A model generated the notes under the pieces. It had not been told where the DNA came from, did no database searches, and worked only from the letters and a program-made list of their open reading frames with translations. Shown piece after piece: positions 50,701-59,600 of a stretch of 64,000 bases of DNA. Both the position numbers and the translations under genes were made by a program. The first letter of the stretch is position 1, and each line of letters begins with the position of its first letter. Source of the stretch: Trichobilharzia regenti (Eukaryota > Platyhelminthes > Trematoda > Strigeidida > Schistosomatidae); contig OX235263.1 in assembly GCA_944472135.2 (NCBI GenBank), forward strand, positions 32,045,379 to 32,109,378, read 5' to 3'.

Positions 50701-53700
50701 GGTTCATATGATATGGCACTTTTAAATGGACGAGTGTATTCCATTTGAAAAAAATAGAAAACAAAACCCTGCATAAAACAATTAACAATAGTAATAATGA
50801 CTGCATTCCAAACGGTACTTTTGATACAGTGTAGAATTCCCAACATGTAGTACAATATTGTATCTGATTTTATCTTTACATTAAATTACATAGTAGGGAG
50901 TAGAGCAATTACATAACCTTTTTGACATTTATGGTAATAGTAGTAATAATAATAACAGCTTTTAATCATAAATAGACCTGTTATTAAACTTTCAAGGCTC
51001 AAATTAATAATAATAACAGTAAATGTTTTTAGTCACACTCTAGGGGCAGTTAGCTTTGTTACCTGAGTAGTAATGTTTAGATAACACCGAAAACGTAAAA
51101 TTTTCAAACTTTAGAGGTTAATTGGCAAACATAGAGAACAGCGACTAAGCAGTGCAAACTCATCGCTAACCCTGAACGCCTACCATTCGTTGGCTTACAG
51201 ATCCTGCAATGTATTCTACACAGAAAAGCCGTTTATTTAGGAGAAAAATTAATAAAGTAACAGTGAAACACATTTACGACGATATTGTTATTATTATTCC
51301 CTTGCGTTCCGAGTGGAACATAGGGCTAGCTTCAACAACACATCTCCATTTTGTTCTGTTTTCTGCCATCCTCTTCAGGTGGGTCCACGATTGACCAAAC
51401 TCTCTCATCTCTTCTTCACACGATCTCCTCCATGTCACCCTCGCACGGACGACCCACACGTCGCTTCCCATTTGGATTTCACTCGAGCTATGGCCTGGCG
51501 TGCGATGTCATTCGACGGCCTCTTCAATGTACGCCCGATCCATCTCCACTTCCTCCTACATATTTGTTGAGCGATCGGCTCTTGCCTGTTGGTTTGTTCT
51601 TGTTGCTCATTCTTTCTGGCCATTTGATCTTCAATATGTTGGAAATCCTTCTCGTGAGGCACTGGACACGTTTCCGACCCGTATAAAAGAACCGACTTCA
51701 CATTGGTGTTGAAAATTCGAATCTTGTTCCTTATACTGAGTGCGGAAGATTTCCAAACTGGTTTGAGGCGTATCTTGCCTTTTCGATTCTGACTTTGATG
51801 ATATTTTACCCTGAAGTAACTGAAGAATACTTCCCAGTTTCCTTTCACAAGTTTCATAGCTATCAAAACAGTTTCATGGATATGAACAAGGAAATACCCT
51901 ATTTCCATATATTTATTTACAAGAAATATACAGACAATAATGTGTTTTTCCCTCAATCAATCAACGAGGCTATAAAGTTACATAGATTGAGATGGCTAGG
52001 TCACGTGCTGCGCATGTCTAACCATTGCCTCCCCCGACGGGCATTACTAGCTGATATAGGTGCAGGTTGGAGAAGGGTAAGTGGTGGCCAAACAAAAACA
52101 TGGCCTCATCAATCCATGAAATCCTTGATAGTTAAACTGAGTCAGGTAGGGAGATGCAGACTTCCGGGTTGGGGCCCTCGGGACTCTAGGAATCAATGGC
52201 TGGAGACAATAGGTGACATGGCTCAAAGTCGTTGTCAATGGCGCAGATGTATTCAGTCTCTGTAATCTTTCATGTTCCTTTCCACCATTACCCATTCTGT
52301 TTCACTCGTATACTTGTCAGACTGTATTGATTCTCTTCACTCATCTTCTTGTCTACCTCTGTGTGCTATTTGGAACGTGGCAACTCGAACTGCTGCACTT
52401 CGGTGCCAAGTTCTATGTTGAATCCAGACAGACAGAGTTTATTTTTATAGGATGGAGTTGCTAGCCTCATACCCAACCTTTCCTCTTCACCAGCTTTACT
52501 TCTGGATGTTTTAAAGACAATAATAAAACATCTCAACCCTAATCCTAGCCCAAACTCCGACCTTAATGCTAATCGTAACCTTAACATACTATCAACCAAG
52601 TGTCTAGACAGTAATTAAAATGAAATCAGGACAAAATTTGCACCTAAATTTGTGCACAGCATTCATACTGGCGCTGTAATAGCGGCAGGTTCTGTAGTCC
52701 AACGAATGATATGCGTTGAAGGTCATTGGTGCGTTTGCACACTATGGTCGCCATTCTTTAAGTTGACCGGATAATAAATCACCTTTTAGGCGAAACATGT
52801 TTCTTGTTACTAGCGTTGTTACTTGAATTTAATTGATTTTCGCAGAAGAAAGTCAATAAATCTAGTGACATACTTTAATGGCAAATACGATGTTACACAA
52901 AACATGACTCAGCACATTCAGTTAATTTGCTTTCACTATACAGATTTTACTCAGACAAGAGAAACGATAGAGAACACAGACTAAGATGATCACTTAAGCT
53001 TACACATTTGGCACAATTTTTACGTCTGATGATAAGGTTAATCATATTTGAAAAAGGATCGATAAGAAGTATAAAATATACATAAAAAAAGCAATGTATT
53101 AAAAGAGTTTAAAAATAATAAAGAGCATTAGAAAATGATAGAGTGATATCATTATTATTATTATTTGTGACAGGTTTCTGATAGCGCCATTAAGCCCTTC
53201 ATTTTTGTATATACTAACCAACTAGGTTATCCTTTTCAGAGCTGTCGTTAAATGTTTTGGCCATTTAACTTTAAAAAAATTAAATAATACGATTCCAGTC
53301 CTGATTTATGTATCAGATATGGTCTACACCTTCAAAATAAGTTTGATCGCGAACTGACTTCAATCACAGAATTATTGAAAACCAGGGGGTGTTGGACAGC
53401 TGTTTCGTCTTTGTTTTAAGACTATCCAGGAGTACGCACCCGAGATCGAATCCAGAACCTTCAGGTTAAAAGGCGAATTCGTAAATCATTCTAACTTCTG
53501 CCAATTCGCGACATAGTGCTACCGCCAACCAACACGCCGGTGGATGAATGGTATACAACCTTGCCTTATAACCTGAAGGTCATGGGTTCGATTCCTGATG
53601 ATGGAATGGGTGCGTGCTCCCGAAAAGTCTCAAAACCAGGACGAAACAGTTGTCCAACACTCCCTGGTTTCCAGTGCTTTTTTGACTGGAGTCAGATCAC

Positions 53701-56639
53701 GATCAAGCTTGAAATGAATCCAATCTCTACGATCCTAAAAAAATAAGTATCTTACTGTAATGCATACAGAGGCAAATTTCCAAGGCTGGACTTGTTTTTA
53801 TAATTTATATCGATAAATGTGAATTCGTGTCAGATCTTCGAATAACCGTCCGACCAGACTATCAACTAAGAATGGAAGGTATTTTGGAAAGTATAATTTT
53901 CCAGATTTATTGACTTCGCGTGCTTATATTGAACTGTATGATCAGTTACCTACGCAAAAATTGATGATTAGTTAGAACCTTATTCAGCTTATTTTTAGCC
54001 TCTACAATCCGACCTTGTAGAATCTGTGACTGATATATGTAAGTAACTTGTCTGATATGGGTTTGTAATCAGAGGCGAGCAAGAAACCTTGTACCTAAGT
54101 TTAGTGTTCCTCAATAATTCTAGGAGATTGACGCTCCTTTAGGGATTCGAACTTAGGACTACAATCCGAGGAGCTACTAATAGGCTGATTCTATCTGAAT
54201 TAAAGATAGCATAATCGAGTCACAACAAAAATACTTCATCTTCCAACCAGAATTGTATAGATAATCAATCGATAATTTCAATTGATTTGAATCTGATAAA
54301 TGCAAGACATAAGATTCTTTTATAATTGATACTTCCACCAAAGAAGTGGACAGAATGAACAACTCTATCAGATAACTGTAATACAATGTTAGATCAAATG
54401 AGTACATGCAGATATTTGGTAATACTGTGTGATCAACGAAACAATTCGGGGTGACTCTAATGGTGAAACTAGTATTGCATTTACATGACAGTTTTCTAAA
54501 CAAAAGGAGGTTTAAAATAAATGGAGACAAAAATTAGCAACATACAGTTATTTACAGGTAAAGGGCATCATCATAGTACGATAAAGATGACCCGTTCTAT
54601 CCGACCAATTACTCAAATTAACTTAGCTTATGATTAGAAGTCACTTTCAGTAAAATGATAGTGGTTTCCTACACACCTCTTACTTACCTGGATGGATAAA
54701 CATCGGGAAGAATGCTTGGAGGTATTCCTAAGCTGGCCAAAATTGGATGACTCCATTTACGCTATAAAAAGAAGAGAAGCAGTAAATGAGAGAGAAAATG
54801 TCACTATTACCGTCATCCTGAAAGGGTTTTGTCAAACCATAAAAACTGATGATTTAAGAAGACAGCTTTTTAAGCAATAATCTTTGATAACACTGCAGTT
54901 AGTTGCATAATGTCACTGATTGGTGTAGGAAATACTAACATAGAAAATAGCGATTGAGACGAGGAAATCATTAAATATTTTCTGCTTAAATTATTAGATT
55001 CTATGAAAAAGCATAGCAATTTTTGCACTGAAGTCTTGTGTACATAGCCCCCTTTACAGTTGTAATATCAAAGCAACCATCTTGTACATATGTTGGTGTC
55101 GTCTGCTTACCTTTTTCGATATTTAAACTGCAAAAATATCACCGATACATGGAATTTCCAACTTTCAGAGTTTTGGCTAGTAGAAGAAAATTTTAACTCT
55201 TTTAACAGAGAAAAATACACTAAACATTTTCAGATAAATTCTATCTTCTTATGTTTTTTTCAAAATGCATAAAGGAGACTAACGACTTCAAAACAAAGAA
55301 AAAAATGCAGGTGAATATGTGGGCAATAGCAGTTGGAGTAGTTGAGAAATATACGAAGTATGCCTACTACAATGATTAGATTGAGAGCCATCTGAACAGT
55401 AAATAACATCAAGTCTACAAATCCATTAATTGTTGGTTCAAACTGCATCTGCCTGGAATACGATGAAATCAGATGTGGTTGAACAAGACATGATGTTAAT
55501 CCACAAAGTAATTGTTCATTGATATCAAACACGAAGGGACAACGGGAGCTTTGCAATAAAATTAACCAGCTTGAAAGTGCTTTTGGATATGTGTGGGCGG
55601 TTGTTACTTCCCGGCTGCCCACACCGTGGAAATTGATTGATTCTTCGGGTACCTGAAACAGAAAGTGTTGCGTGACCGCAGGTCCCAGGGGACAACTGCT
55701 TGAGGCCGGTCACAGACGGCCTGTATGAACTGGTTTCTTCGATTGGTTCCGTATTAGTAAACTTACCGCCGGTTACGGACCACCGTAGGGTAAGTCAGGA
55801 TGTACAATTTTTGGGGTAGACATTTTCTAACCCCCTCTCTCCGGAGTGTAGAGACAGCATAGCTGGTATGCTGGTCATCTGAAGGAAACACCTCACTGCT
55901 GTTACACCCCTATTTCCCAGCAGTACGACTTCGCCCTCAGACCTGCAGCATAGTGTAAGAAGGAATCTTACACAATGCCGGTAACTGCTTTTAGTCTAGT
56001 GGCTATCCTAACAACCTTCCTGGTATGGTAGGACCTGCAGGAGCATTGGTTCCAGCCAGTGCAGCTTGTTGGGTCATCGCGATGTACAAGCCCGACCACC
56101 ACGTCAAGGTGGTAGCTATCGGTCGAGAACACAACCGCACGAAGAAGTGTTAATCGTCTGACTCGAGTTGCAAGAAAAAACCCATATTAAGTGCTCCACT
56201 CCCCCTCCATAATAGTAATATTTCACTTAGGAGTGCGCTAAGAATTATAACTCTAAGTTTATTAGGAAGGCATATTTTTTAAAAGTGATTAATTCAAGAT
56301 GCCTATAAACTCACAGAGAAAGGATCATACATTCCGGTAACACTTGCACAGCTGACATCTGTAGCAAATGTTTCTCCACCTGTAAGCTTCCATATCAACC
56401 ATGTTTCTAAACATCCATAACAGAGTAAACCTTTACGGCATTCATCTAAAAGCTATAACAAAATAAACAAATAAAATAAAGTCGCACATACATTACCTTG
56501 ACATTAGAATGATAAAGTATTTCGAAATAGCAACCATTTACGGGGATACCTTGAAATACTTAGGGATTTTGAGATATGCTTTCTGCCGCTGAATAAAAAC
56601 TGAACATTGTTAACACGAAAACCACACAATTACTGAAAC

Positions 56640-56693
<54 letters not shown>

Positions 56694-59600
56694 TCAATAG
56701 TTACCTCAGGCATAACACAACATGTAGACACATAAATATAGGATAAAATGGTGCAAAGTAGCAGTCTTAAAATCTAATTATAGTAAGGTGAACGGAGTGA
56801 GAGATGTTTGTTGAATCAACTGAGAATATGCGCAATAGAAATAATTCAACACAACTCGGACATTTGAAAACTCCCACTACCCATATGACAAATGGAAACG
56901 GCGGACCGGCACCATAAATATGTTTCAAAGTTGTGAATATGATTGTGAACAATAAATTGTGTTTAAAATGTCGTCCAGTATATAATGCTCTATAAATGTG
57001 CGGTATATCTAATTTAGTTGCTCATGTGGAGAGAGCTATGTAGGGCGAACAACTAGACGGCTTAACAAATGCATTAATGAGCCTCCTCCTTTGTGGTTCG
57101 GAAATGGCCAAATAAAATCTATCAGTTCTATTTTGGCTCTTCTGATTGATAGCGGTCACCAAGTGGACAGAAATAGTGCCTTCAAAGTTATCTATCGCAA
57201 CCCACCAAGTCTTACGAAAGGAATTCGAAACCGCCTTTTACACAGAGCCAAAGCTATGGGAATTCGAGAGAACAATCCTAGTCGTTGCATAAAAAAGAAG
57301 TTTGTCTTACCTTTGTCTTTCCTTTGGCTCAGGTGAATTCTAATCAGAACCCTCCCACCCTTTCCTTATTTTCCATTTCCTTCGTACTTTTATGATACTT
57401 ATCTAAACTCTGACTATCTGCCCACTTCACCTTTAGTTTTATGTAATTTTTAAGATTTGACCTGATTTATTTATTGAATTGTCCATATATACCTTTGTTA
57501 TTCTTATCGCCACCTGCATAAGCCTTATTATCACTATTTTTTTATCATTATAACCATCGTTATTAATGACGTTCAAAATATTTACCACATTATTATTACT
57601 GTCATTATTTGATCCACAAAATCACCGTCATTGGTTAAAATTGTTATATATAAATCTATGTAAATTTGAGTAAAGCCTGAAGATCTAATTGAAAACAATA
57701 TTGTTCGCTTATACGTCTTGTTCTAGAATATCTAATAGGCAAACTAACAGAGAATTAAATACAAACAATGCCCAAGTCTTACACACATATATCAATTCAA
57801 AAATTACAGAACTTTAGGCACACTCATTGACAGATATGAGAGTTCTACTGAAAATATTTTGATAATCGTCAACAAAAACATATCAAATCAATTTGTGAAA
57901 CCATTCAATAAACGAAATTCCGAAATGACATTAGAATTTCAAAAACGGAATCCGTTATTTAAATTTCATTCTAACTACGTATTTTCTATGCATAATAGTT
58001 TGCATGCTGTCAGCTAGATGATAATATTGACTAGGATTCCTGAGTTTTTGAGTATTTTTCCTAATGAGCGACCAAAACAATTAAAATTTTCTTTTCAAGT
58101 GTTCTTTTGTGGGGATTTCATTGAGTTCAAGTTTGATGACGAACCGACTTCAGTTAGAGGACAATTAAAAGCCTGGGAGTACTGCACAGTTGTTTCGTCC
58201 CTCTTATTTGGGACTCCTCACCAGTACACACCCATGGCTCCACCAGGAATCGAATCTAAAGCCTTCAGGTTACAAAGCGAACTCGTATACCATCCAGTCA
58301 CTGGGACGGAATCCAACGGCCCATCAATTCTAAATCCTGCCGATTCACGATATAGCACGACCGCCAACCAATATCATGAAGTTTGGATTATGGGTGCGTA
58401 GCGCTGAAGGGCCCGAAGAAAAAACGAAACAGCTGTCTAGAACTCGATGGTTTTCAATGGCTCTCTAACTGAAATCATTTCGTGATCAATCTTGGAATTA
58501 AAATGTAGGTGCCAGCAAAAGAAAAATATATAAAAAGAGATACCCATATATAGTGGTAAGACATGAAACTTTTCACGCATATTATATGTCTTTAGGGATC
58601 TGTATACACGATGTAGCAGTTACAAAGATAATTTAAAAAACAAACATTTTAATTGTTTAGAGATCACGTGATTTATAAAACGTACCTCTGGCCTTTCATT
58701 TAGTAAGTATTTAAGACGTACACAGGCTAATGCTGTTTTGAAATGGTATGACGCTAATGCTTTGAACCTTGAGCGATGAGTCATCCAGTATAACAGATGA
58801 CCAGCAGCTTTCATACTCTGTAACGTAATAAAATTATAAGAAAATTAATTATAGGTATAAAAGTGAAAACACACATATATTATCAACATTAAATAGTAGC
58901 CAGATTAATCATGTTTCTTTTTATTTTCACGATAACCAGTGGATGGTGAGTCTCTTAATTATTTGCCGAGACATCACTTCGTGCAATGCGATTAGGTTCT
59001 ACTTTAATTATATCCATCTGTTATATAAAACCACCTACGGTGACACGACATAAATTCATACTTATGATGTCTAACCAACAACAATAAGCATCTATCTCTG
59101 TTGGTATTAGATGGTTGGAGGCAATCAGCAGGAAGCCTTGGACCTAGGTTTCGTGCTACTTGGCTTGAGTGATAGAATTCAGTCTGCACCGAAGATAGGA
59201 CTAAATACATTACACTAGTTACTGACTAGTGTTCAATCAAAAAAGCATCTATCACTAGCAACAAGAGAAATATGAAGAAAGTCACCACTTTCATTTATCT
59301 AGGCAGCTTTGTTTCAACTACAGGCGGCACAGATGAGGACATCAAAAGAAAGATAAGAGAAGCAAGAGATTTTCATTAACCTGAAATCAGCGTGGAAATC
59401 TATTGCACTCAACATAACGAAGAAGACACCGATTTCAACATTGATGTCAACTCAATTCTTCTCTATGGTCCAGAGACTTGACGCGTTACTAAAACCATTT
59501 CAAATAGGTTGCAGATTTCTATCGGTAGATGCTTTTCTTCTACACTGAAGATCAAATGGCCGGCCGTGATGAATACGCGATAAGGCACTCTAGGAAAGAA

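Noticed and set aside
51435..51956. 173-codon minus-strand ORF as a host gene
   Set aside because: Its readable part ([19 protein letters not shown]) is the LINE type 1 3' protein; reported as a relic.
51795..52265. 156-codon plus-strand ORF as a host gene
   Set aside because: From about 51960 it is the LINE type 2 end ([11 protein letters not shown]); the first third overlaps the inverted LINE type 1 and is not conserved coding.
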